A stretch of DNA of 64,000 bases from positions 62,001 to 126,000 of the forward strand of contig CAJJDN010000049.1 of assembly GCA_905182985.1 (NCBI GenBank), in the 5' to 3' direction. Each line of letters opens with the position of its first letter. Position 1 is the first letter of the stretch. The DNA comes from Paramecium sonneborni. Lineage: Eukaryota; Ciliophora; Oligohymenophorea; Peniculida; Parameciidae. Under the pieces are notes generated by a model. It was not told the DNA's origin. It worked only from the letters and a program-made list of their open reading frames with translations, and did not search any database. Shown one piece after another: positions 24,508 to 35,790 of the stretch. The position numbers and the translations under genes were made by a program.

Positions 24508-25125
24508 ATGTATGAAAACAATATATCTAATCCACTAGATTATAAGGTTCTAGAAATGATAAAAATTTAAAGAATTCAAAAAAAATAAGCAATACAAAAA
24601 TTATTTGATAGAAAGTAAATTCCTGCTTTTTTATTTAAGATGAAAATTAAATAGAGTTAAAGAATAGAAAGGAATAAATAAATATAATTTTATAGGTTAA
24701 ATTAAAAAATGAATTGGTTATTAGAAAATGCAACAATGCACTGTTTAAATTTCTATTAATTTAGAATTGATAAATATTAGGGATATAATAAAAAGAGACT
24801 GTGTGCTTTGTAATAAAACTATATTAAGGAAATATTAAAAATAAAGGAAGTGTAATTCAAGGTACTTAAATACCAAAATATCAAGAATGGGATTTGTATT
24901 AAAAAATTAGAGTAGAATTTTTACGATTTATAAACCATACAGAGTATTAAAATTTGATAAAATATACAGATATATGACAAATATCAGCAAAAATTCAACA
25001 AAAAAGAGGTTTCTAAATCCTTGAATGACATTATATAGAAAAATTACATAAATTTGAAAAACTTAAACCTCAATTAAGATATCAATTTGGAAGAGACTCA
25101 AAATATGTAATAAATGAAAGATTGA
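24508..25125 (+). pseudogene. ORF interrupted by one in-frame TGA, unknown protein
   Basis: From ATG 24508 the frame runs 149 codons (MYENNISNPLDYKVLEMIKI, a basic helical protein with I-Q-R-I-Q-K-K-Q) to TGA at 24955-24957. It then continues in the same frame for another 55 codons (Y-D-K-Y-Q-Q-K-F-N-K-K-E-V) to TGA 25123-25125. Both parts look alike in composition. A GTATT...CAG intron around the TGA can be drawn but does not keep the frame. It is either a gene with a nonsense change, an unresolved intron, or chance. No family was recognised. The following 570 bp (25126-25696) holds nothing I can support. Confidence 0.3.
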
Positions 25126-25696
25126 ATTAACAGATGGGATAAATAACGATAATAATAGCAGGTACATTTTAGGAGATATTTTTTATTGACATTAATAAGT
25201 TTAAAAAAATAATACTTAAACTTTCTTCCTCTGCTGGCTAAATAAATTCAAACTAATTAGTTGGTTTTAAAAATGTTTCATTTTTTTGCTTGCTTTCTTA
25301 GTAAATATATATTAACAAGGTAAAGAAGAGTGTAAAAGTTTTAATGTCAATAAAATATATGAGAAAAAAAAACATATATAATTTATATAAGAATAAGCGA
25401 AGGTTAAAGTAGAAATGATAGTCTTTATAATAAAAACAGAGGAATATGATTATATAATGAAAAGAAGAATTAACTATAAGAAAAACAAAAAAATCCCTAA
25501 TTTGCTCATCAATTAGAAATGAAAACAAGCCCAGATTAGTTTTTGATTTATACTCTTAGTTGAGTAAGAAATCAATTTAAACTCTGTATATATTGTAAAT
25601 AGAAAAAGACTAAAAAATTTTGCTAATCACAATTAGCATGTGTTTAGGTCTTATTTGAATCAAGATTTAATTAATTGAGGTTTTTAATATAATAAT

Positions 25697-26734
25697 TCAT
25701 TTCAAATTCTCATTTTCAAAAATTCTTTCACTTTGATTGACATCTATCGTACTTTGCTAACTTTAATAAAAATAAAATTCAAAAGTTTAGGTAATGATTC
25801 GGTTTTCAATGTTCAAAAAGGAATCTTCATCATGAAATTCTTAAGTAAAACTTTTGCATAGTCTATTAACATGTGAATCTTCTATCATATGTTTTCCAGA
25901 ATCTGAGAATTCTTCAATATCTTCATCTTAAATATCTATTTTAGAGTCTAAAAATTTGTAGCTTTAAAAACTAATATCTAGAATTTCATCTTCTTAATTA
26001 AGAAGAATTTTTTTATTATCTATTTTATATAATCTAAGTATTACTTGAGTGAATTTGTTTAGATTTATTATCTTAAGAGATTGAAGAAAAATTTTTATTA
26101 CTCATAACTTGTTTGAAATCCTTTTCCATACTTCTATTTCTTATAGGAACAATATAATATGGGTTTTCTAATTTTGCATAAAATTTTCTTATATGTCCAT
26201 AAAATCTATTTTTGATTGTGTTCTCCTAAAAAGTCAATTAAATAAAAATTTACAGGTCTCCCTTGGAGAATTTATGAAATTTTCGACCATTTTGGTCCAT
26301 ACTATTAATATAATGACCACAACGATTAATCCTCTTCTAATGTCCATGGTCTTTTGTTGATAAGAGGATCTAAATGATTGATATAGCGTTCTCGAACCTA
26401 TTTTGTTGTTCTATTTTGCATGAAGCTTGTTATTTTCTTCCATTCAAATTTATGTTATGTTACAAGTCTTCTAAGAAAGTCATCTTCGGCAGGAGTCCAA
26501 AAATTTTTTTTTTCAATCTAATAATAAGGAATTAATCTTTACGGTTGGAGGTTTAATTCTTTTCCATCTTTACGAACACTAACTCCCATTTCTTCCTATA
26601 AAATATTCAGCTATCGTTTTCCAATTTGAGTTATGCAGTTTAACAGCCTTCTCTAATAATTTATCTTCTTAGTAAGTCCAATATTTTCTTTTCTAAGTTG
26701 AAATTGCAGTTTTTTTTTGATTTTAATGAAGCAT
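25697..26734 (-). CDS. MYB-type DNA-binding protein with three MYB repeats
   Basis: ATG is at 26734 and TGA ends at 25697. Introns at 26518-26542 (25 nt), 26226-26253 (28 nt) and 26020-26044 (25 nt) give 319 aa. Three consecutive MYB repeats fill residues about 18-168. Repeat 1 begins Y-W-T-Y-Q-E-D-K-L-L and ends R-W-K-R-I-K-P. Repeat 2 begins F-W-T-P-A-E-D-D-F-L and ends R-E-R-Y-I-N-H-L-D-P. Repeat 3 begins R-P-W-T-L-E-E-D and continues across an intron to I-K-N-R-F-Y-G-H-I. The regularly spaced tryptophans of the helix-turn-helix core are present. The tail is acidic and Ser-rich (D-E-D-I-E-E-F-S-D-S). The likely role is a nuclear sequence-specific DNA-binding factor, of the c-MYB/CDC5 class by repeat number. 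The targets are unknown. Confidence 0.9.
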
Positions 26735-27991
26735 CTTAAAATATTTTCTAATAAAGAAAAGTGCTGTTAAGTTATAAATTAATCAAAATAGTCAATAATA
26801 TATTGATTTTAATAAAAATGAATAAGGATTATGAATATATAAATTCTCAATCCTATCCTGTTTCTAACATACTTAAATTATTGAGATTATATTTTGTTAT
26901 AAACTATTATAGAATTTATTTATTATAAAGAAAAATTAAGCAAAGAAAAAAAATTTTATTTCAAAAATATTGAAAATAACACCTTTAGATCAATTTGTTT
27001 TATTTTTAAATATCAATTATTCATTAAAATCAATGATAGAACATATTTTATGATATTTTTTTGTTATTGAATTTACTTTAAGTGGTTATCCTATTTTATG
27101 AACTAATGTAAAGTCTTTATTAATTTACCTTTATATATATAAAAACAAAATTATTCAATCTAAAATTATTTATTTTAAACAATAAAATTTATTTGAACAA
27201 TTCATCTGATTGATTGATATAAATAATTTTTCATTTTTTATTCATAAATCTTTAAATTATTTATTCAAACTACCTTATAAATTATGCTTGCTATTATAGT
27301 ATCAACCAAAATTAAAACAACATATTTGAACTCTTTTAAAAAATAATTATTTTAGTGACAAAATATTTTTTTTTGCCTTATTATTCGAGTATAGAGTATA
27401 AAGGAATTAGGCATTTTATCCTCATTTGTGAATATAAATAAGGAAACACAAAAATAATTGCCATTTATCTTAACAAAATTCTGTTAAATTTTATTATTAA
27501 TGACATAACAACAAATTTTTAACAACAATCCTATTATATTCCTTTGCCTAAAATGATAATTTGAGATCATTTCAAATATGATTAAGAATATCAAGTGATC
27601 TATTTTATTAAAAGTAATTAGATTCATATTATTCCTTCAAAATACATAATATACTTAAAAATCAGAGTTTTATTTTGGTTAACTTGTATTTAAAATAATA
27701 AATACTTGACTATCGTTATCTAATTCATTTGATTTAAATGTTTTCTTCTTTCAATGAATGTTAAATAAATATGAAATAATAACAGCATGTTTAAATCTAT
27801 ACAATAGTTAAAAAAAATATTTAAAAAATGAATATGTTAACCTAGTAAAAATAAGAATAGAAACTTTTAATAATTTTTATTTTACTAGGAAATCAAAAAA
27901 AGATTTGAAAAATCCTAATTACGCATTATCAGAATTTAAAGCAAATTAGGATTTGTATTTTTTATTTAAATAAAAATAAAAGTTAACGAAG
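26735..27991. other. 1.26-kb AT-rich spacer, nothing recognised
   Basis: No open frame with protein-like composition on either strand and no repeat beyond simple A/T runs. It separates the divergently transcribed MYB gene and the small GPI-anchored gene, so both promoters should lie here. Confidence 0.6.
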
Positions 27992-28524
27992 ATGTCCAGA
28001 TCACTACTAGCTTTATTGCTCATCTCCATGCTCGCATTTAGTGCTCAAGGTAAACTACACATTTATATCATCACTAACCGCTATATATTATTTATTTATT
28101 CACAAATTCATATCTCCTGACTCAACTGAAAAATTATACTTTTAGCTGCCACACGTAGTAAGCATGTTACAAAATATTCCAAACCAAGCTCATCTGACGC
28201 TTAATCATATTCAGAAGAAGAAGAAGAATCAGAAGAATATTCAGACCTTGAGGCTTAATATTCATCAGAAGAGGAAACAGAGGAGGAATCTGATGCTCAT
28301 TCATCATCTGAAGAAGAGGAAGAAGAATCTTATACAAGTTCATCATCTGAATCTGAATAAGAATCCGAAGAATCAGAGAGATGTAATACTAGGATTTCAT
28401 TTTAGTTGTTTACCGTAAACACAATCCTACAACTGCAGCCCCTGCTCCCACCACTAATTCCACAACCAGAGCGAAAAATGGAGCTCTACTTGCCGGTTTA
28501 GTCGTAGCCGCCATTGTTTTCTGA
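27992..28524 (+). CDS. Small acidic Ser/Glu-rich GPI-anchored surface protein
   Basis: ATG is at 27992 and TGA ends at 28524; the product is 137 aa after removing introns 28050-28145 (96 nt) and 28383-28405 (23 nt). The start MSRSLLALLLISMLAFSAQ is a textbook signal peptide. The middle is made of repeated S-E-E-E-E-E-S and S-S-S-E-E-E blocks, then a Thr/Pro-rich stalk (T-T-A-A-P-A-P-T-T-N-S-T-T). The C-terminus is N-G-A-L-L-A-G-L-V-V-A-A-I-V-F, a hydrophobic end with no tail as expected for GPI attachment. Base composition is clearly less AT-rich than its neighbours, hinting at strong expression. The first intron is about four times longer than any other in the window. No named family was recognised; a mucin-like coat role is inferred. 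Confidence 0.8.
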
Positions 28525-28990
28525 TAAATAAAAAGAATATTCAAAATAATTATCTTATAAAACATCTTTTTCGCTTCAGATTCCTCTCAGATTTGTAATA
28601 ATTTTGTAGTTAATTAATATATCCAAAAAAAAATATTTTTAATTTCATCTCACTGAATGTTTGATTTGAGCTCAAAAGAAGAACAACAACGACTATTTCA
28701 CTTTAAATTAAGCTTATCATTAATGTTACCTCAACTTTTGATTATCAATTATAAACTTCAAAAGAAAATCAATTAATATATATTCATAATTTCAAGATTC
28801 CTATTCTCAAATTTTGATATCACTAATCAACATATTTAGAATTTACTCTTCTTTTTTAAACAAATAAGTTTAAACTAATTTGCTTTCTTTTTTCTTTATT
28901 TTGTATTAAATCAAACTTCCCAAATTTTCTTCTTAAATTTATAAACGTTCAATAACATCAGAAGTTAAAGCCCTGTAGTTAGGTTTGCAA

Positions 28991-29902
28991 TCAATTAATA
29001 ATAAAATTTTTAATATAATTGCTTGTTTCCTCTACTACTTGATATATTGAATTATCCTTCAATATAGATTATCTTTTTCTAAAATAATTAGTTTCTTCGA
29101 ATTTCTTATTAATTTCCTCAACTGATGCCATATAATTTGAATCAAGTTGAAATTTTCTATAATCCTAAAAAATTGATTAATCTAGCCAATGATGAATCAA
29201 TTGCTTTATCATATAATAAGGAGTGATTCCTTGAAACTTACTTTTGTGAAAATCTAATACATCCTATATTTTAGGAATACTTTATATCAGCTTTAAAATT
29301 ATATTGAGAGCATACTTCTCATTTTTGATATTAATAATTTGATTGAAATTTTCAAGAAAATTTTTAAATAGATCAATGAATGTGTATTTTGAAGTCACCT
29401 TTTGATTGACGATTGTTTGATAAATACTTTAACATTCTCTTTCTCTCTAAATTCGATTGCTCTCTAATTTCTTTTTCTTTTTCACAAACATTTCTCTTAA
29501 TCTTTAAATTTCAAATTTTTAAGTAGCTATTGGAAAATTTGAAGAAAGTTAAGTATTTTGAGCTTCTGTCAAAAGAGGTAGTTACTTTTTTACAATAGAT
29601 CTTCTTAATCACTTATTTTTAGAATTATCATGCTTGCTGTCATTAGCTCTAAATAAAAAGTAGATTTAAAATGGAGTATTCTTTTAGTTTTTCATTGTTA
29701 AATTATGAAGCTATTCAAATTTAGAGTAGTTTTTTATACTTCTTTCAAACAAAAAAATGTTTTTCTTAATCTTTGAAAGTTGCAAGAAAATATTGATTAA
29801 TTTATAGTATAGTTTATTATAACTTGCTTTTTCAAAATGAAAAATTGAATTTTTTGATGTTTCTACTCTTGAAGATCTTGAAAATTGATTATTTTCATTC
29901 AT
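28991..29902 (-). pseudogene. Unknown helical protein interrupted by a single TGA
   Basis: ATG is at 29902 (MNENNQFSRSSRVETSKN). The frame is open for 97 codons to TGA 29609-29611, then continues in exactly the same frame for 206 codons to TGA 28991-28993. Both halves are Lys/Asn-rich helical protein, and the text runs smoothly across the TGA (N-D-S-K-H-D-N-S-K-N-K, stop, L-R-R-S-I-V-K-K-Q). I found no GT...AG segment of usual size that removes the stop and keeps the frame. Possible readings are a recent nonsense mutation, a base error, or separate use of the downstream Met. No family was recognised. Confidence 0.5.
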
Positions 29903-30384
29903 ATCTAACTTGAATCAAACTTTTTATGAGTGGAGTCTTGGATATCTTAAAAATATATACATAAATTATATTATTTTAATAAATCAAAACCTTATTTCAA
30001 ATTATTCTATTCTTCAAATAACACTTACTAAATATTTGATTCAAATAATAATGGATTCTATTTGTAAAAAAGCTAAGTTATTATTTTAAATGGAAATTAT
30101 TTAACAAATTAGCATGATGAAACCCATTCAAAATACTACTTTTGTTTTCAGGCCTTGGTATCATTTTAAAAAATAAAGCAAAAATGATCTCCTCAATTAA
30201 AAATAAAATTTGTAAAATTGATATAAGATTAAATGAACTTAATATTGATTCCTATCAAATATATAATATATCTATATTCCATAAATGAGTTTAATAATTT
30301 TTTTCTAAAGTTGTAACAAAATTATTGGATTTTTATATTTTTCAAAAATAATTAAATTATTTATTAAAATTACACTAAAAGTAT

Positions 30385-31603
30385 ATGGGATAAGCTTTGG
30401 AATCTTGCTGTAATAAGAATAAAAATATTGTAAAATCAAGTGTAGCTCTTTCAAACTAGAGTTTGGATGAGCGGATTGAAATTACAGAAGAATTAATTCA
30501 AAAATTAAAATAATAATTATGTGATGTCAAAAAGAAATTAGGAGATCTTCAGGTCTAAAATTCATTCAATATTACATAAAATGATGTTTGGCCAATTAAA
30601 GTATTTATAAAGTAATAATTAGTTATTAGGAAGGGGATCATTTGGAAAAGTATATTTAGTCAAAATTAAAGATAAGCTATATGCTATGAAATAGATTAAA
30701 AAAAAGCTAATATTAAAGAAATAACAATTAGAAAATTTGCTTTGTAAATTATATAAATATGATTTTAGATGAAAGATTCATATTGTAAAAATATGATCAT
30801 CCTTTTATTATAAAAATGTATTTTGTTTATCAAGAGCCTTTATTTATCAACATGGTTATGGAATTTGTATAAGGAGGAGAATTATTTTATCATTTGAATA
30901 AACGAAAAAAGTTTGATTAAAAAACGACTGCTTTTTTTGCTTCTTAAATAGTATTGGCACTTGAATTTTTACATGAAACAGTTGGAGTTGCTTATAGAGA
31001 TCTGAAGCCTGAAAATGTTTTGCTCTGTAAAGATGGTTACATAAAATTGGCAGATATGGGTTTAGCAAAGGATAATAGTGAATTAAATTATTCATTTTGT
31101 GGTACTGCTGAATATTTAGCACCTGAGATGATAGAGGGTAAAATTTAATTTAAGAATAAGAGAAGGGACATAATTCATCAGTTGATTTTTGGACTTTAGG
31201 CTGTATTATTTTCGAAATGCTTTTTGGTCATCCTCCATTCTAAGATGAAAATAAGAAAAATTTATATATCAAGATCTAAACAGGAGAATACAAGTTTCCA
31301 CCAAAAGCAAGCGAATCAGCATAATCTCTTATTAAAGGATTATTGTAATATCATCCTGAAGAAAGATTAACTTTTTAATAGATTAAATAACATGAATTTT
31401 TTAATGAAATAGATTTTGATTAAATATATTAAAAGAAATTAAAGCCACCATTTGAACCTTTATTGACAACTGAAAAAGATACGAGAAATTTCGATTATGT
31501 ATTAGAGAGCTAATTGAAATAATCAGAAATTCCAAATATACCTTAAGCATAAGAATTATTTGAAGACTTTCCTTATTTGGTGAAAAAGTAATTATAATTT
31601 TGA
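30385..31603 (+). CDS. AGC-type Ser/Thr protein kinase, N-terminally acylated
   Basis: ATG is at 30385 and TGA ends at 31603. Introns at 30601-30622, 30744-30768 and 31138-31160 (the last ending AAG) give 382 aa. Visible motifs are the glycine loop G-R-G-S-F-G-K-V (about residue 74) and the lysine in Y-A-M-K-Q-I (about 92). Catalytic Y-R-D-L-K-P-E-N follows at about 186, then A-D-M-G-L-A-K (DMG in place of DFG, about 206), [11 protein letters not shown] and D-F-W-T-L-G-C. The C-terminal extension (P-P-F-E-P-L-L, then F-E-D-F-P-Y-L) is the AGC tail, so PKA/PKG/S6K-like. The N-terminus MGQALESCC suggests myristoylation plus palmitoylation, hence membrane attachment. No cyclic-nucleotide domain is present. 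A decayed relative lies at 34528-35668. Confidence 0.9.
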
Positions 31604-31639
31604 ATATATAATAAAAATATCATATTTTATAGTCAATTT

Positions 31640-33470
31640 AAGCATAGAGTTATACTTATTATATTAAACTAATACAGTATTAAAAATTTTAATAATATTA
31701 TAAACAAGAATAAGCATTTCCGTACTTCTGTATAAGTTTTTTCTATTATACAAGAACTATCCTTTTAATTTGAATTTAAATCAATTGATTTAATTTTAGA
31801 ATCTTCATTTTTTAATTGAGAATGGTTTGTTTCTTTATCTTATGCAAGAAATTCTGTGAGTAATTTTATAATTTGAAGATTCGCCGATAATTTTTGAGCC
31901 ATCTCATTTCTTTTGCTCAAGAAATGGTCATCTCTATAGTTTAATATCTGCATAAGTTTTTATTTTTAACTCAAAGTTTTAATAATCAAATTTATATCTT
32001 TACAAGGAATTCTATCATTATTAATTACATTTATGTCTGCTTTATAATAATATCCTAGTTGAACTAATTATTTTATGAATTCTTCCTTATCTTAAATTAA
32101 ATATTATGGAATTTCACCACTAATAACACTTTCTTTTTGTTTATACTTTTTCATTTCATATTTTTACATGAATAAAATCATAAATCTGTGCTTAGTGTTT
32201 TTTTCCTTTAAAAATCTAGGAATCTATGGATTTCTACAATAGTTTTTTTAGATCTTAACTCAATTAATTTATCCCCATCTAAAACTATCATAATTTAAAT
32301 CTTCTTTAATTATCTGTAAACTAAGTTGCTTAAGAATAAATTTAAGAAAAAAGGTTCGCTCATGCAATAAAACTCCCTTAAAATATTACTTTATATTAAT
32401 TGATGATCTCTTCAACTTTCTCCATATACATAAAAGCCAAAAATGTTTTCTGTGCATGCAAATCAATGACTACAATATAGTAATATGGAGTTAATTTAGC
32501 TTCAAATCCTTAGCCTGGCTTTCTATTGTTATAAAATTCCTAACATATATATTTCGATGCGTTTTTCTAATCGTTAGATATATGTAATTATGCTATCCAT
32601 CTTCATTCGATAAATAATAAGAATTTTTGAAATCTAATCTAACTATAACTAATATCTTTATTTAATTTAATTTTAAAAACTAAATCTAAAATATAATTTC
32701 CCTTGTATAAGATTTAATTATCTAACTATTAAAATATTTGATGTCATTTTCAATTTTTTTCAAGAATTTTCCATAAATCATTGTAAATAATTTCACATTC
32801 TCCCAATTATGTAGTTCCTTTAGTTTTGTTTAGTTTTGTTGTATTCTTCTATTTGCAATTACAAAGTGATTAATGAAAATCATTAAATTTGACAGCTTAT
32901 TTTTTTAATATTTTATTGGCTGTTTGACATCCTTAAATAAATTTCAACTTTTTTTAAATTACTTTCACCACAAATTAGAATAGAATTGTGTAACTACCCG
33001 TATTCCATTCTGCTCCTCTGATATGCAGTATTTTTATCTATTTGACTTTTTGTTAATGATAATTCTTTAAATCAAATAAGTCAAGCACAAATTATAATTC
33101 TAATTTTACTCTCAAAAAAAAAACTCTTATCTTTTTAAATAATCTATGGCATTCAATTCATCGATATAATAAATTTCAAATCTAAGTTTTGTTATTTTCA
33201 AAAATATAATTAACTATTAAAATCTCAACAAAATTTGGATATATACTTTCTGAAAGTATCTCTGTTCTATTTATGTAAGTCCTTTTATTAATATAATTTA
33301 TAAAGATTATTATATACTCATTTTCATAAGATGCAACTAAAAGTGGATCTGTTAAAGAGAATGCATCCATCTTAGGTAAACCTTCATAATAAACGAATAA
33401 TTATCTGTTTAATATTATTTTTTCAACTTAAATAGTATTATTATTTGATTTTTTCCATCTTAAAGTGTTC
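31640..33470 (-). pseudogene. Decayed copine (C2-C2-vWA) gene
   Basis: On minus the best block (33400-33180) reads F-V-Y-Y-E-G-L-P-K-M-D-A-F-S-L-T-D-P-L-L. Next come I-N-R-T-E-I-L-S-E-S-I-Y-P-N-F and, after a one-base frame change, L-R-F-E-I-Y-Y-I-D-E-L-N. This is the order of a copine first C2 domain (SDPF, GRTEV...NPxF, LRFEVYDID). Further down, in other frames, are pieces like a second C2 domain (I-L-I-C-G-E-S-N) and a vWA-type segment (G-F-E-A-K-L-T-P, compare copine GFGAK). TGAs and frame changes recur, and no start codon could be placed. Intact copines are calcium-dependent membrane-binding proteins. The C2A part is convincing; the rest is weaker. Confidence 0.55.
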
Positions 33471-33798
33471 TAAATATTTTATCAACTTGAATAATCGAGG
33501 TATATTGATTTACTTTAGAAAAATAATTGAAAGTGGAAAACTAAAAATTTAACTTAAAAAAATTTCAATCCTAAAATAAATCGATAGATAGAATTAGTGA
33601 TTAAATTATATTTTTTTAAATTTATACATATGCAATTAAATTTCAAAATAAGTTATTATAAATTAAAAAGTAACGATTGGGTTCCCCAATATAAGACAGC
33701 CTTTTAAAATTAACTTTCTTTTTCAAATCTTAAAAAAACTTCAATAACTTGTAGGTTAAGTTCTTCTTCAAGATTTTTATAAACATAATTAAATTAAA

Positions 33799-34164
33799 AT
33801 GTCATAAGCAGAATCGGGATAACTTGCAGATTCATGTAGAACTGCTCATACTATAAAATCAATTTTGAAAATTTCTAAAAAGGACAAAGGACTAATGGAA
33901 ACTCGAATAGATTCTATTGGAAATAAAATTGTAAAAGGAGGAAATCATAAAATTACTTTTAAGCCAGTTTCATAAAGCCCTGTCACTAAAAATTTAATGA
34001 AAAACAAAATATAAATAGAAAGTGATTCATCAGATTCAGAATGCGAAATACAATAATACAATGTTAACTAAAATATAAAAAAGACGAATGAAGAGCTAAA
34101 GAATAAAAATTAAAAACCAGAACCATAAATTAGTAATGAATCAAAATGTTGTATAATATTCTGA
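33799..34164 (+). CDS. Small basic protein with C-terminal CaaX box and possible PP1-binding motif
   Basis: Single exon, ATG 33799 to TGA 34162-34164, 121 aa, fully open. It starts MSQAESGQLADSC, has a basic middle with G-N-H-K-I-T-F-K-P, then an acidic Ser patch (E-S-D-S-S-D-S-E-C-E) and ends E-S-K-C-C-I-I-F. The last four residues C-I-I-F form a CaaX prenylation box; Phe at the end favours geranylgeranylation, and the neighbouring Cys could be palmitoylated. K-I-T-F matches the R/K-V/I-x-F docking motif for protein phosphatase 1. Both are short motifs, so function is inferred. No family was recognised. It lies between two decayed genes, which makes its intactness notable. Confidence 0.6.
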
Positions 34165-34527
34165 TAACATTTTTCTTATAATATTTGTGTCTATTTTAAT
34201 GTAAAGAAATTAGTCAAATATTAAAATCTTATTACTCTTGTCATTCATCAAATAAAGCAGAACAATTAAAACATGATTGACTTCAAGTCAATCGTATAAT
34301 TACCCCTTAATGATGTATTGATATGCAAAACTGCTCCAAAATCATCAAAGTTAGATTTCCCTTATATAAAGTTAATTAAATGCGTTATTAAAATTTTAGT
34401 CATAAAACTTAATGAATACAAGGCTTTAAACATGCTAGATCATTAGAAAATTATATGTTAATTACAAAAATACTGTTTTATAAAAATTTACTGCTGAAAA
34501 CGAATGAAAAAAAAAAGATTTTATTAC

Positions 34528-35668
34528 TCAGATATAACTACATAAATGAATAAATATATTATGCAAATCATCTTTTTTCAACAATAAATCCTAGGAATTA
34601 AAAAAATTGTTCTCTTTCTTTGTTGACTAAGTTATAATAAATGCATTTTCTTAAGAGAAATATTTAAATTACTAAGATTTTTGTGAATCAAAATTGTATA
34701 GTAGTTTTACACTTCTAAGTTCATCAAAATTAATATCTACAAAAAAATTATGCTATTTAAGTTGAGTTCTAGATTATCTTTAATAAGGTTAAGTACATAT
34801 TATCAAAATTATAATTACAGCAATCTCTAACAATCTTTTTATTAAAGATCTGACTGTTTCATCAAATAATAAGATAATTAGACTTATTTATTTATTCTAA
34901 CTTGAAACATTTATATTTTATTGGTTGAATAGAAGTCTTACCTGTCAGCTATCATAAATAGTTATTTAGAAATTTATTTAAGATAAAAAAATTTTGTTGG
35001 CGATATGATGCAACTTATTTAATAATATCATTATATACTAAGCTCTAGTAATCGACTTCAAATGAGGATCCTATGTTTAATGTGATGATTTCAAATCCAT
35101 ACATGCTTTTTTTAAACTCATCATTTTTTTATCAATGTTACTTAATCCAAAAATCTGTTAAAACAACATAGTCTTTTTTTTCAAGGAGAATGTTTTCTGG
35201 TTTTAGATCTCTATATATGATATTCTATTAAGAAAATCATCTAAGGCAAAGAATATTTAGGCTGATTAAACATCCAAACTTCAAGAGATGATCTGCTTTT
35301 CTTAAGATGAAAGAATAATTCTCCTAACTTCACAAAATTGGCAATCAAGTACAAATATTTATCATCCTAAATTGTATATATTATTCGACAAGGATTACCT
35401 TTATATTATTATAGAATTGTCTTTTGGATTCAATGTGAATTTTACTAATTTACTTTTGAATACTTGATTTGTCAATCTCTTTCATATCAAATGATTTGGA
35501 TTAATATTCAACTAAGAAGACTGAACCATATGTTCCTTGGCCTAGTTTTTTGATTTTCTTAAAATTATTAATACTTATTTTAGATTTATTGGGTTGCATG
35601 GTTTTGGATAGAGCTTTTGTAGATTTTTGAGTTTAGTCTTTATTTCTAATTTGCCTTTAATTTGCCAT
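34528..35668 (-). pseudogene. Decayed AGC-type protein kinase
   Basis: Starting at ATG 35668 the minus strand reads into a kinase lobe: K-K-L-G-Q-G-T-Y-G-S-V-F-L-V, then F-D-M-K-E-I. In another frame come I-Y-T-I-Q-D-D-K-Y-L-Y-L and G-E-L-F-F-H-L. Then [13 protein letters not shown] appears intact, followed by L-T-D-F-W in place of DFG and a frameshift. The tail has L-I-K-R-L-L-E-I and, later, H-N-F-F-V-D-I-N-F-D-E-L-R-S-V-K-L-L, typical of the end of an AGC kinase. At least four frame breaks make it a pseudogene. It is related to, but not a recent copy of, the intact kinase at 30385. Confidence 0.7.
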
Positions 35669-35790
35669 TAATTATTATAATCATTAACTCGTCATTTATA
35701 AAATTTTTATTGAGTTTGAATAATCTATATAATTGTTAGGATATTTAAAGAATTTAAAGGTTATTTTAAATTAATATTATCATTAAGTAA

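Noticed and set aside
28164..28418. Basic plus-strand ORF overlapping the acidic GPI protein
   Set aside because: It is the wrong frame of the Ser/Glu repeat (AAGAAG instead of GAAGAA) and lacks a proper context; the GPI frame has signal peptide, introns and anchor.
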